Shown here piece after piece: positions 15,101-23,814 of a stretch of DNA of 64,000 nt; position 1 is the first letter of the stretch; the number at the start of each line of letters is the position of its first letter. The stretch covers positions 2,455,889-2,519,888 of the forward strand of contig JBCFYV010001001.1 of the NCBI GenBank assembly GCA_039000515.1, in the 5' to 3' direction. Below the pieces are notes generated by a model. The model was not told the DNA's origin. It saw nothing but the letters and a program-made list of their open reading frames with translations, and did not search any database. Both the position numbers and the translations under genes were made by a program. Source of the stretch: Timema cristinae (Eukaryota; Arthropoda; Insecta; Phasmatodea; Timematidae).

Positions 15101-17551
15101 GGCGACTGAACGCAGCTGAAGATGAGCTCCGACAAGCAAACTTGGATCAACGGTTGCAGAGCTTGAGAGAAGCAAGAAACTTACAGGTTGGCAGCACTTT
15201 TCATGACACTGTTTACCATGAATAAGTCAAGATGATTATCATACTGTATTAGGGAGAAACAGTAAGATGTAGAAAGATAATTACTGTTCTATTAATTGTA
15301 CATGAATAGCGAAGCTTTGGAGATCAAAATAATATCTAATTTGAGGATTTACTCCCATTGAATATCATATTTGTGAATTCTAAAAATGATGCTTGGTCAT
15401 GGGAATCTAACCCAGGTCCCTTGGTTTAATGCACCAGTTCTATTCCACTGAGTTATCCAGGATTAATATCATGCCCAGGGCTATATTTCACTCGTATTTT
15501 AAGGCAGCGTCTGTGATGGATGTTTGGAAGTTTTTGGTTACTAAGAGCTATCATGGATACCACAGCCACTTGTTACTCGGAAGAGGCTTTATGTTGCTAT
15601 TAATACAATGACATTGTGGTTGAAAGCGAATAACTCTGAGAAAGTTGATGCTTGTATAATTAATTGTACATGAATAGTGAAGTGTTGTACTAAGATCAGC
15701 ATAAAGCCACTTCCTAGTCATCGGTTACTGTGGTATCAATGATACCTTAAACATAAATATGGCATTGCACATTAAATAGAAACACAATACGGTATGTATT
15801 ATAATAAACATTTAATACATACATAAGAAATCACACCGTTCCCTTACAGGGCAGGCAAAAAACTGTGCATATTTAAAATTACAATAATCTCCTTTAAACT
15901 ATGAGTGAATAATGACCCTGAGTGGTACTTGAACAATTCTGGATAGTTCAGTGATGGGGCAGTGGTATACTAAGCAGAGGGTCTTGGGTTCGATTCCTGT
16001 GCTCAGGTGTCATTTTCAACTAATTTAATTGAATATATTAAAGCACTACTAGTGTGACTATTTTTAGTCCCTACACAATCTACTTTAAATGTTTGAAGTC
16101 ATACCTCACTTTAACATGCATTAACTTAAATCATTTTAGTGAGCTTCGAACCAGGCTATTCCTACTGTAATTAATAAATGTTTAAAAATGAGTTAAATTA
16201 CACTTTAACATAGGCCTTTTCCTTAGTAGACCACTCTTACTAGTGGGATATTCATGATGGTCTTGAGCCTAGATTCATACATAGTTAATAAATTACTCTG
16301 TAAAACCCTGCTTACCCAAATAAAAATACCCAAAATTCAATTCATAGCTAAAACTAATATTCTTTTTATAATTTAAATATATTTACAAATATTGCTGTTG
16401 GAGTTCTCGCCAGCTTAGGACTGAGCTCTGGAGGCCTTGTTTTCCCGCCTTGTTTTTGTCTGAATGAAGGAGAGGAAAGTCCCAGAACAGACGGTCAAAA
16501 GCTAGATAGCAACCTGGCCTAGGTCATTTCTTTATTAGAATTAAACACGTACAAGTCATATGTGTTATAGCATTCTGAACTTGGACCTGAGAGGCTAAGT
16601 TTCAATTTCAAGCTGCACCAATTAGGTTATTACTATTTTTAATTTTCTTACACTATGGTGTCTTATCTTCTACACATATATTTATGCATTAAAAAAATGT
16701 GTGTTTATCATTCTATTCCAGGGATTAAGAAGGTAAACTTTTTGATAACCAGTACCAAAACTAAAGCAAACACAGAATTTTTAAAAATTAAATTAAAACA
16801 ATCAATTTAGTGAACCAATTATTGGTTTGTAAGAGTGTGTAAAAGCTTAGAAAACTTTGGTTCACGATTCAAATATTCAATATCTTTCACTTTGATTCGA
16901 AAGTAAAATTTATGGATTTGACAATACAAAGCTTCTCAATACAACACATTTATGTTTGACTTATGACATTCTGTCATCATCACAAATTAATGTTCACACA
17001 ATAAAAAATCTAAATTAATTAAATTACATTTTGTGATAATAACTTAAGCTATAATTTTTAAACAAATATATTAATTATCTTTGAAATACAGCATTTTGTA
17101 AATTATGTTTAGTATTTTTATCCAACATCTAACTCTTTTTTTAATATATATTCAAATTTTGAATTGGCTTCAGGAATATCTCATATTATTTGATTCAACT
17201 TCTCTTTGAATTGAAAAGGTGGACTTTGCACATTTCTTTAATATCTAAAGTTATGCAACATTTAGTTTTATTTGTTTTCGTCACTATACACATTTTTTTA
17301 AATACTTGAATGTTGGTTTGGCTTCAGGACTATTTCATATTATTCGATTTGACTTATCTTCAAATTGAAAAAGTGGAATTTTCTCATCCCTATTAGTTTG
17401 TATCTAATTTAGAGTTTTTGTTTTTAAGACCCAGTCAATGAAGAACTATGATGAAGAGCTGAAATACCTTCGGCACGAGGTGGAAAACATAGAAGATATT
17501 AATGAATCCCTTCCTGAGGGATGCTGGAAGAGAATGGTACTAGAACCTTAA
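1..17551 (+). CDS. LanB2: Laminin subunit gamma (LanB2/LAMC1 type), 3' portion of the gene, ten coding exons
   Basis: This is the C-terminal coiled-coil arm of a laminin gamma chain, the secreted basement-membrane subunit that trimerises with alpha and beta chains. I joined exons 1-165, 2565-2695, 3177-3287, 6358-6562, 7725-7962, 9162-9364, 12556-12714, 13344-13461, 15071-15186 and 17429-17551. All phases agree, giving 522 residues and a stop at 17549-17551. The protein is a long heptad-rich helix (Ala, Glu, Gln, Lys, Leu). Family landmarks include [21 protein letters not shown] in the middle and [14 protein letters not shown] near the end, whose Cys is the one that forms the disulfide to the beta chain in known laminins. 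The short tail after that Cys is typical of gamma rather than alpha chains, which carry LG domains. The N-terminal LN and LE domains lie left of the window. The chain ends Leu-Glu-Pro, so the integrin-relevant Glu is second from the end. Confidence is high. Confidence 0.95.
166..734. other. Laminin intron, unremarkable part
   Basis: AT-rich intron DNA with homopolymer runs. I see no coding signal, repeat boundary or RNA gene here. Confidence 0.6.
735..1040 (+). mobile_element. SINE-like element, family D
   Basis: A tRNA-like head has an A-box-like TGGTCAGTCCACCTGGCTA stretch and a B-box-like GGTTCAATTTC about 45 bases later. An unrelated body follows, containing two copies of a GTACAATGTGTAG/TTGTACCCTGG theme. 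I see only one copy in the window, so family status rests on the tRNA-like head alone. Confidence 0.45.
1585..1830 (+). mobile_element. SINE family C copy
   Basis: It starts with the family C head GGTGGCCGCATGGTTTA. The family body follows (TGTACTAAGGGCGGCTTTTCCTAA, then CATGCAAATGCAGG). It ends with a diverged form of the shared tail (CCTATAACTTGAACCGGTAA) and an A-run. Laminin intron. Confidence 0.7.
1984..2202 (+). mobile_element. SINE family C copy (diverged)
   Basis: It lacks the first part of the head but keeps a B-box-like GGTTCAAATTC, the CTGCTTTCCCACTC body and an AGATGGGTAGAAAGGCACAGTG tail ending in A-rich sequence. It lies in tandem with the previous copy in the same intron. Confidence 0.55.
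2203..2564. other. Laminin intron, unremarkable part
   Basis: AT-rich DNA up to the exon b acceptor, with no recognisable element. Confidence 0.55.
2565..2695 (+). CDS. LanB2: Laminin gamma exon b
   Basis: A pyrimidine-rich acceptor (TTTGTTTCAG) precedes AATGCTCTGG. The peptide begins [19 protein letters not shown]. The donor is GTGAGT at 2696, and two bases of the next Lys codon are carried over the intron. Confidence 0.93.
2696..3176. other. Laminin intron between exons b and c
   Basis: The short intron is AT-rich. The 71-codon open frame on the opposite strand (2879-3094) has no family resemblance and is judged fortuitous. Confidence 0.6.
3177..3287 (+). CDS. LanB2: Laminin gamma exon c
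   Basis: The acceptor is GAACAG before GCAAATGGAAG. The peptide [20 protein letters not shown] is heptad-rich. The donor is GTAAGG at 3288, and the exon ends with two bases of a Ser codon completed at 6358. Confidence 0.93.
3706..4028. repeat. Diverged minisatellite, about 32-bp unit
   Basis: About ten imperfect units of the form GTTGGAGTTGAACAGTAGAA followed by AAATATAGG repeat in tandem. Units differ by substitutions and small indels, so the array is old. It sits in a laminin intron just before LINE fragments. Confidence 0.8.
4080..4450 (+). mobile_element. LINE 3' end (non-LTR retrotransposon fragment)
   Basis: The plus strand translates, with stops, into the C-terminus of an insect LINE ORF2: [14 protein letters not shown], then a YGHVMRME motif, then RPRQRWE. 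It continues into the 3' end AGATGGAGGCATTTTACTAA and ACAGGCTGGAGACAGTTGATGA. The same 3' end recurs near 10.5, 40.3, 46.2 and 49.8 kb. Confidence 0.75.
4795..4950 (+). mobile_element. LINE ORF2 C-terminal fragment
   Basis: The plus-strand translation gives [19 protein letters not shown], a stop, then [14 protein letters not shown]. This is the C-terminal segment of LINE reverse transcriptases, with the Tyr-x-Cys-Glu-Thr-Trp hallmark. It is a short relic. Confidence 0.6.
5026..6110 (-). mobile_element. Degenerate non-LTR retrotransposon reverse transcriptase
   Basis: Read on the minus strand from 6106, the order is RT fingers ([19 protein letters not shown], then [16 protein letters not shown]), the palm across 5818-5540 with several frame breaks, then [13 protein letters not shown] and the C-terminal YGCETWSL motif. 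The palm active site, usually Tyr-Ala-Asp-Asp, appears as Cys-Ala-Asp-Asn, so the catalytic Asp pair is broken. Multiple stops and frameshifts make this a dead copy. It is inserted antisense in a laminin intron. Confidence 0.85.
6358..6562 (+). CDS. LanB2: Laminin gamma exon d
   Basis: The acceptor is ATTTTCAG. It encodes 68 codons after the split Ser, beginning [20 protein letters not shown] and containing a short Pro-interrupted stretch ([11 protein letters not shown]). This corresponds to a Pro-containing break in vertebrate gamma-1. The donor is GTGAGT at 6563, phase 0. Confidence 0.93.
6563..7420. other. Laminin intron, unremarkable part
   Basis: AT-rich sequence. I find no coding signal or clear element before the SINE-like copy at about 7425. 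Confidence 0.55.
7425..7605 (+). mobile_element. SINE family E copy
   Basis: The tRNA-like head reads TAGCACAGTTGGATAGTATG, then GGGTCCCAGGCTCGAAAAA (degenerate B box). The body is AATTAACGGCCAGGTTCTGG with a later CATGAAGCTATGACAG. Other copies lie at 34.2 kb (plus), 39.8 kb (minus) and 44.4 kb (minus). Confidence 0.6.
7725..7962 (+). CDS. LanB2: Laminin gamma exon e
   Basis: The acceptor is CTGTCTGCAG. The peptide contains [15 protein letters not shown] and [15 protein letters not shown], strongly gamma-chain-like. I place the donor at GTCAGG (7963) because joining there gives Glu-Phe-Asp, matching the family's conserved D/E-F-D step. The open frame that continues to 8084 is intron read-through. 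Confidence 0.9.
8145..8415 (+). mobile_element. SINE family A copy
   Basis: A roughly 190-bp leader contains GGTATCAATGATACCCAG and CATCATAGACTCCGCC. It is followed by a tRNA-like module with A box TAGCTCACTGGTAGAGCATT and B box GGTTCAATTCC. At least seven related copies or parts lie in this window. The tRNA-like part cannot fold as a functional tRNA and has no CCA-proximal stem. Confidence 0.75.
8460..9161. other. Laminin intron, unremarkable part
   Basis: AT-rich intron DNA with no recognisable element, ending in the exon f acceptor. Confidence 0.5.
9162..9364 (+). CDS. LanB2: Laminin gamma exon f
   Basis: The acceptor is TCCCCCCACAG. The peptide begins [20 protein letters not shown] and ends YAEQASQ. 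The donor GTCAAC at 9365 is weak, but it is the only position that keeps phase 0 into exon g. Confidence 0.9.
9486..10600 (+). mobile_element. Degenerate LINE with RT domain and (GATGAT)n tail
   Basis: The plus-strand translation in broken frames shows [20 protein letters not shown] and ENYRGKSL (RT fingers), [40 protein letters not shown] (palm), then [26 protein letters not shown] and YGHIMKLEG near the C-terminus. The 3' end AGATGGAGGTATTTTACAAA is followed by a GATGATGATGATGATG tail near 10580. An internal deletion removes the second half of the palm, including the Asp-Asp active site. The element lies sense in a laminin intron. Confidence 0.85.
10610..11655. other. Laminin intron, unremarkable part
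   Basis: AT-rich DNA. A sequence near 11370-11400 whose reverse complement begins CAGTGTTTCCTAAACGCT resembles a hAT transposon end, but I found no partner end. Confidence 0.4.
11663..11816. repeat. Fold-back (inverted repeat) element
   Basis: The left arm starts CATTATTGCCTTTTTCAAAC and runs to AAAACATTATGTA. The right arm is its imperfect reverse complement, from TACATAATGTTTT to GTTTGATAAAGGAAATAATG. The arms are about 50 bp with a loop of roughly 45 bp. This structure suits a small MITE or a hairpin-forming transcript. Confidence 0.65.
12025..12320 (-). mobile_element. SINE family B copy, full length
   Basis: On the minus strand a tRNA-like head contains GGGTTCAATCCTCGGTCCC (B box). The family body follows (GTTAAACTGTAGGTCC), then the tail TATAACCCGAACGGGTAGTA and AAGACGCGGTGCTAATA ending in a TAA-rich run. 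It is inserted antisense in a laminin intron. Confidence 0.75.
12556..12714 (+). CDS. LanB2: Laminin gamma exon g
   Basis: The acceptor is TTGTTTAG. It encodes 53 codons from [19 protein letters not shown] to DKDLTTQ, in phase 0 on both sides. The donor is GTACAG at 12715. Confidence 0.93.
12783..13005 (+). mobile_element. SINE family C copy
   Basis: The head is AGTGGCCGCATAGTCTCGCA, the B-box-like GGTTCGAATGC follows, then body TGTACTGAGGGTAGTTTTTC and ATGCAAATGTGAGTAAACC. It sits directly after laminin exon g. Confidence 0.65.
13344..13461 (+). CDS. LanB2: Laminin gamma exon h
   Basis: The acceptor is TTTCCACAG. The peptide begins [20 protein letters not shown] and ends LNDLPNT. One base of an Asp codon is left before the GTAAAT donor at 13462. 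Confidence 0.93.
13645..13905 (+). mobile_element. SINE family C copy
   Basis: The head ATGGTCGCATGATCTAAAGT is followed by GTTCAAATCTCAGTTGGGTG (B box and body). It ends in a diverged tail, AAAAGGATAAGACCTGGTGA, plus an A-run. Laminin intron between exons h and i. Confidence 0.65.
14150..14275 (+). mobile_element. piggyBac-like right-end relic
   Basis: The sequence matches the right end of the TTAA-flanked element at 57158-58030: ATGAAGAGATAGCTGTGGCA is followed by an inner segment and the terminal GGCACTGAAAGGG. The next bases are CTAA rather than TTAA, so the target site has decayed. No left end was found nearby. Confidence 0.55.
14349..14793. mobile_element. Non-autonomous TIR element, CGGGAA-rich, copy 1
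   Basis: It starts CAGGGTATCTATCATTTGGG and ends GTAGACACCATG, inverted ends of about 12 bp. Inside are several GGGAAAA/CGGGAATTAGCC motifs near both ends and a G-run in the middle. A second copy lies at 37321-37736. No coding sequence. I could not find a convincing target duplication. Confidence 0.6.
15071..15186 (+). CDS. LanB2: Laminin gamma exon i
   Basis: The acceptor is TATGTCTAG. The peptide [19 protein letters not shown] is typical coiled coil and corresponds to the vertebrate LNKLNEIEGTLNKAKDEM region. The donor GTTGGC at 15187 is poor but phase-correct. Confidence 0.92.
15405..15605 (-). mobile_element. SINE family A copy (minus)
   Basis: The reverse complement carries the tRNA-like module (CTCAGTGGAATAGAACTGGTG, then GGGTTAGATTCC). 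Leader sequence appears at higher coordinates (GATGGATGTTTGG, GGATACCACAGCCA). It lies close to a plus-strand copy in the same intron. Confidence 0.65.
15640..16015 (+). mobile_element. SINE family A copy, split
   Basis: The leader portion (TGTGGTATCAATGATACC) ends near 15745. The tRNA-like portion resumes near 15895 (AGTGATGGGGCAGTGG, B box GGTTCGATTCC). The 150 bases between look like an inserted or divergent segment. Confidence 0.6.
16830..17392. mobile_element. hAT-type MITE, TAGGGGTGTGC family, copy 1
   Basis: The ends are TAAGAGTGTGTAAAAGC and the inverse of GATGAGAAAATTCC. The element is flanked by TTGGTTTG on the left (16822-16829) and TTAGTTTG on the right (17393-17400), an 8-bp duplication with one mismatch as expected for hAT insertions. 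It holds no coding sequence and has an internally repeated GGCTTCAGGA motif. Laminin last intron, 36 bp from the final exon. Confidence 0.65.
17429..17551 (+). CDS. LanB2: Laminin gamma terminal coding exon j
   Basis: The acceptor is GTTTTTAAG. It encodes 40 residues and a TAA stop (17549-17551). It carries [20 protein letters not shown] and SLPEGCW. The Cys is the conserved gamma-chain residue that pairs with the beta chain. The C-terminal residues are Val-Leu-Glu-Pro. Confidence 0.95.
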   Translation, partial: TQSMKNYDEELKYLRHEVENIEDINESLPEGCWKRMVLEP

Positions 17552-18780
17552 TGAGTCTCAAGAATATGTAACACAAGCGGAAACTTTAGTCTGATAGGCC
17601 TGTGCGCAGTGACTACCAACATAAAAACAAATTATAAATGTTTCGAACATAATAGAAATAATAATAATAACAGAATAAGACTGCTGTGATGTAATATACT
17701 GTGGTGAATTTTTGTGCTCATCTATTATGTCAATGGATATATATTTGATGTGTGTCAAACATATCACAACTGAATTCTTTTCAGTACCTTACTACGGCCA
17801 TAACTTTACTCATTTATTGCTAAAAATATTTCTAATAATATTTATTTCAACATTTTGAGCTTGTATTTTTATATAGGTAGTAATTTATTTGTTCCTTGCA
17901 TTTTACTGTAAAGTACAGTAATATGTATCAAAAATGATGCAAAGTAAATTAATCCAGTGAGCAAGTTAACAACAAAATAAAATAGGTGTAGAAAAGTTGA
18001 TAAATAGTTATAGTACTACCGAAATCGATGGAAAGTTTCATATTCGTATTTTTCTTCATTCGCACATATCAGTAACATAACATAAGTTAAACTGTTAATA
18101 ATTACTATTCTTTTACAATTATTTACATCATGCTCTCATGAAGTGTCACTTATTTTTTCACTGGGAATGTGTACCAAAGAAAGTAGTTAAGCACTTATTA
18201 AATAATATTAATATTCCTTTCAAACAGGGTGTATGTTTGTTAAGCTTAAGACTTAATTTTCGACTGCTAAAATAACTTGTATGTATAGCAGGAGATTCTC
18301 TTAACCAAGCCCAGAGCTTTAGTACTCAGTAAGGTATCATCATTGCCAGCCACCACTTAGAAATGGGGGGGGGGGGGGGGGTGAGGGAGGGGGGAATTAT
18401 TATTTAAAATATAGATGCAACCGTTGAAGATGATCCTCTTGAATATGTCTATGTTTTCTCTGTTCATTATAATTGTTAAATTATGTCCATGCATATGGTA
18501 ACAAGTCAATCAGCCTTCATTTGGCAATACAGGAATACCCTGCTTTACTTTTTGACACTTCTTTCTTATGGCGGTTTTAAATTGTTGTGACCATACCTCC
18601 TGGGTATTCAACAGCTGCCTTGCTGGTACGATGGTTTACAACATGACGCTGCCAGCTTTCTACTGGGCTCAGTTTGTTTACAAACATGGTACACGCTGCA
18701 TTTAATTGTTATACTCTGTTATTTAGTGAATTTTAAACTGTTTATATCTATTATTTTCTTTGATTGCTTTCAATAAATAA
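17552..18780 (+). other. Probable laminin 3' UTR and flank
   Basis: AT-rich sequence after the stop. AATAAA hexamers occur at 17976-17981 and 18772-18777 and are candidate poly(A) signals. I cannot tell which is used. A run of 17 G lies near 18366-18382. Confidence 0.5.
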
Positions 18781-21470
18781 TAATAAAAATAATAATAATA
18801 GTTGTTAACATATATTTTGACAATTGAAAAAAAGGTAATTTTTCTTTTTATGTCAAGATTCTTTTTACAATGAAATTCACTTAATGATGACATTTGCTTT
18901 ACAACAATGGTCTTGAACTTAACATCTCATAATAGTGGGTATACCTGGATTCATGTTATGGAATGGCAAGGAACATCAGAGGATGTAGATATGTTGGCTT
19001 ACCATTGGAACAGCCAAAAATTTACTCTAGGAATGCATTTAATCATGAATATAGCCAGAATGAAATTTCAAAAAGTGTTAAGGTACACAGCCACCTATCA
19101 ATTATAGGCTGAGACAACATATGAAAATTAAATGGCTCTATAAGCTGTTTGGATTAATTTTTTTTATGGTAACTAAGGACAGTGATTTAAATAATGTAAG
19201 TGGCCTTACATACAATGTAGCTAAGCTATTATTTATGTACATTTTTCCAATTTGTAATTTTGGGGACTCTTTAAGTAAGTATGTTTTTGACCACCTATTA
19301 GGTGTAGGGGTCAGAGTTCCAGGCTACAGATCCAGAGGTGCTGGGTTTGATCCCCGGTGCTTCCAGAAATTTTCTTTGAAACAGTGTGTCTAGAACGAGA
19401 TAAACTTAGCCTTGAATGTACAAATGAGGAGCTATTTGAATTAATAGGTAGTGGCTCTGGTCTAGAAAACTGAAATTAACAGTTTGAGGTCTCGTACTGA
19501 TCACTTAACACCCTCTATCCGCAAATGCTAGCATTATCATCACTAATGGCGGTGGCCGCTCAGTCAATTTAGCTCAAGCACAAGCTTAAACTATGGAATC
19601 CTTTAGTGTTTTTGAATATCAAGCCTTAAGCTTGGTCTTAAAATGTATCTGATACATTCTATACATCTTCAGTGCTTTGTATATTATAGATTTAGTTCAT
19701 ATGAGTTAAGTTCTTAAAAAAATTGATTACTACTGTCTTGGAGGGTTGACAATTAAAATGCCCTGTTAAGCCCCTTGGATGCCCCACTGGGGCTGACTAT
19801 ACTAGGACAATGGTAGGAAGAATAGTATCAGACAGTTACAAAAGTTACTGACACATTTTTTATATACAGTCTAATCTCAAATCATGTATTCAATAGCTGC
19901 CACTTTAGACAGATAATATAAATACATATAAAAAAATTAAAAACGCTATAAATTATTATCATTGTTGTCTATAATAAAACACATTTGCATTTTTTAAATC
20001 TTTTTTCCTACCAGAATACAATTATAGTTTTTCATTTCTGTGATTCTTCTGTTTTACACCATTCAACCTGGTGGCATAACATTGCGTTAAGGAAATGGAA
20101 AAGTATGCTTGTTTGGTGGAGAAATTATCATACATTTCATTTCTAAGAAGGGTTTTTTTATCTAGGGGAAAAAAAATTGATGATGGCTGACTGACCCGTT
20201 TCTTAAAAGTATATGTTAGAAAAAATTGTTACTGGTATCCAAGTAGACATTTGGATACTTGATGTGTAGGTGTGTAAACCCTTTTGGTTTTATTTTTGAA
20301 CTCACCTTCTATCTTAAGCCTAAGAGTATATTTGGACTATGAAATGGATTTGTGATGTTCCACATTATCACTAATTTGCACAATCATTATACATTTCTAT
20401 AACCCTTAAACTTTTTAAGAACCTAAATAAACTTTAGTAAATATAGCATTCTTGATTGACTAGTTTTCAAAGGTTGGGTAGAATCTGACCAACCTGATGG
20501 ATTTGTTTAATTCCAACATAAGCTTTAGATTAAAATGCTCTTTATTGAATCCAAACAGCAATTTATATACACCTCTATTTTAATTTAATTTGTTGTAAGA
20601 CTAAAGTTGTTTCACTTAGTTAAATAAAATGGATCTAAAAACTATTGGCAGTTTGAAGTGAAAACTGAATGATCAGAAGTGTACATTTTTTAATGTTTCA
20701 TTTACATTTCATAGCCTCTGCTAAAATCACTAATGGGTTAGTAATATTGAACATTCAAATGGCTTTGTTTTGATTGTTATGTGCCATATTATATATAATT
20801 TAATGTTGTCATATTAATACCAAAATGTAATTATTTTATACTTTTATAGATAGCAAAATGCACTGCATCTCTGTATGTTCAAAATTAAATTGAAGTTGCA
20901 ATATTTTTTATTGGAGTGTACCAGTATCAAATGTAAACATGTAAATATAGTATAATTAACTATTAGATGATACTCCAGTCACCTCATTTGATTTAGATAT
21001 ATGATTTAATTATTTCAATAATGTATAAAAATAACTTATATCAAGTCAGACACTATGGTATAAACCAGTAGCTCAAATCTTCTGCCATATATATGTATAG
21101 ATATATATAAATTACATTGAAACCTTTTATTATGATCAGGCAAAAAATTCCATTGTTAATCAAGAAAGTGATTTAAATTCAATATCAACATTATTTATTA
21201 CTTTTTAATTTACAGCCATGGATATTTGAATTGTTATTCAAATTATTGTGCCAAAATACCGATCAAATAATACTTAGGCAACTTGAGTGAAATCATGGTC
21301 TTTAATGTTTTCTATAATGTTTGTGTACCCAGTTTTCATTGCGCTCCTATGTTCTTTTCTCTCTATCAACCAGCCAAACAACTTTTTTCCCCCTTCAAAC
21401 CATCCTCCTCTTTCCTAAACACTTTGAGCTTGTACATTATGCTTGTTTGTAACTATTTATCATACATCAA
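18781..21470. other. Intergenic AT-rich DNA
   Basis: Mostly unremarkable. A tRNA-like SINE remnant lies at 19295-19400, and a (TA)-rich stretch near 21085-21115. The open frames at 18907-19107 and 19121-19393 show no family resemblance. Confidence 0.45.
19295..19400 (+). mobile_element. tRNA-like SINE remnant, family F
   Basis: An A-box-like TAGGGGTCAGAGTTCC and a B-box-like GGGTTTGATCCCCGG lie about 40 bases apart, followed by AT-rich DNA. Single copy seen, so family assignment is tentative. Confidence 0.35.
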
Positions 21471-21474
21471 TAAT

Positions 21475-21682
21475 GTTTTGTGTTTATTATTATTATTATT
21501 ATTAGGTTTTCTGTATTTGACAGCTCCATTACTATGTCCAAATTGAGCCCTCCAACATGTCCTATTAGCAACTTTATTTTTTTTTACATCCTGAAACTTC
21601 ATGTTAGAGGTAATCAGTTGCATTCTTCGTCTTCCTGGTTCCTTTCCTCCTTCCACTTTGCTTTTTACGACATCACTCAATA
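21475..21682 (-). mobile_element. LINE 3' end with (AAT)n tail
   Basis: The minus-strand translation SDVVKSKVEGGKEPGRRRMQ is the conserved C-terminal segment of insect LINE ORF2 proteins. It is followed by about 45 codons with some decay and an AAT-repeat tail at 21485-21504. Confidence 0.6.
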
Positions 21683-21689
21683 AGCTTGA

Positions 21690-23730
21690 TAAATAATAGT
21701 TATATTTAAATAAGGGATTTGAACTACTATTGAATCCAAACTGAGCATTTCAGATCACATTTAGCAGTGGTGGCTCATGGGTAATTGCCATAGAAAGCAA
21801 GGCTTGATAGGACTGTTTGTTCTCATTCACTATCAATCTTTCCCTATTAAAGCCAATAAACATACACTCACTTATTACATTATTTTGTGTGTGGATGGTC
21901 AAATGAACGGTCTTGAGAAGGAAAACAGTTTACTAGTACAGTCTGGGCAACAACCAGGGGTGTCGTATGAATATATATTTTGAGAAAGAGGGGGAGGAGT
22001 TGAGACAGTGAATTTAACAACTCTAGGCATTCTGAAATTAAAATTCCTAGGTGACTAAGTGACGAGGTCAACGTTGAGAGCACTAGAGATCTGGGGGGTG
22101 TGGAATACCCTCAAGCTAATATGGGGGAGCAGGGGGATATTCCCCGGTCAAATTTTAAAGCTTGCAGTGATAATTGGGCTTTGAATCGAGGTTTAGGTCA
22201 CTATTGACATTCACCATCATTGTGTATAGGAAAAATAACAAGTTTTGGCTCGTTAAAACTCCAGGTTTTATCACCAGATCAACTTAAAACATTATCTAGC
22301 CTTGCTACTAGCGTCCAGTAAACTAATAGGCATTGACAAAAGTGCTTCTAGCTAACTTGATTAACTAAGCTCTCTATACAATCTACTACAGATGGTATCT
22401 CCTTTAAATATTTGATGAGTTAATGATAATGAAGTTGAGAACTTTTAAGAGAAGGGATCGACAGTTAGTTGGGAAATTTAAAATTTGTCTGTACACACAT
22501 GCGCTAAAGAATTTTCATAATCGAAAGTATTGTGGTACAGAGTAATTCTAGAATTTCCCAACTCAAGCCCTTGACTCTTCAAAAAATTCCCAAATTTCAA
22601 GCATTTATACCAACTTTGAGGGAGCTAACACCCCTTCTTCTACCCTCATCCCACCCCTTCCCCTCAAGCGCTACGCCTCTGGCAACAACACACAAACCAG
22701 CCCTGTTGTTTAGGACACTATGTTGTATATTTAACTATGTTTATGTTCAAAACGATTATATTGTATCCTAAATTTCTGTTGCTAACATTACACATATTGT
22801 ATAATAATTTATAAGCTAATAGTTAAGATTTGAATGAATGGCAACATTTTTACATACCAAAGATGTAATATTTCCAAGTGTTTTTAATGCATGTATAAGA
22901 ATGTATAGATTTTTTTCCCCTTTTTTTTCAACTTTCTCAAGTTTGCTAAGTTTTCTTTTAATATTTGTAATGTAGAACGTGAGAGTTATAATGAATTCCA
23001 CTAAATAAGTCTTATCATTCACTGCCAGTACTTTCAATCATCTACATACACATTTATTAAATCTCCAATGAAATATATTTTTAAGGTTAGTACAAAATAT
23101 ATACGCATTTAAAATTGTATTAATAACTTCATAAATAAATATGTAAAACAAACTTAATACACCTTAGCAAAAATTTTATTCTTGTTATCCTTGATCCTTA
23201 AATAATAATAAATATAATAATCCTGGAAACAATGTTTAAAAATTAAAAATAATCATTTTGTGAAAACTCTTAATGTTAATATTTAAAAATAGGCTTTTAG
23301 CAGAACAATGTTAGAACCATTAGTCCATTGCATATATTTGATTAGTTCTAAGAAACTTTTAAAATTGGTTAGACTACATAGCAAATAAAATCACTTTGTT
23401 GTTAAAATGTTGATTGTTTCCACAATTTATATATAATATTTTTATTTCCTACAGAGAAAGGTCTCTGTGACTTTGGACTACTTTCTTGAAGTATATAATA
23501 ATGCAATGGTTTATTTTTGTTCAAGATAAAAGTGAGCTTTAGCGATTAAAGACTTGTATTAGAGCACACAACTGTTCCACAGACTCAAGTCTAAAGATAT
23601 TGTAGTTTCCTAGTTGCTATAACTCCTGATCACTGTTAAGGAAATATCTTGGGATTTCAAAGATTTAGAAGAATACGAAGACTGTGCAATCTCATAGTCA
23701 TTGGTATGTTCTGTGTTATAGTCCTCAAAT
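21690..23730. other. Intergenic AT-rich DNA
   Basis: No coding signal or clear repeat. A sequence near 23741 (CAGTGATTCCCAAACTGG) resembles a hAT transposon end, without a visible partner. Confidence 0.45.
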
Positions 23731-23814
23731 TTTAGGACAGTGATTCCCAAACTGGAGGATGCACCCCACTGGAGAAGCATGAAGTACTTTCAGTGGGAGT
23801 GGGGCGTGGAACTA

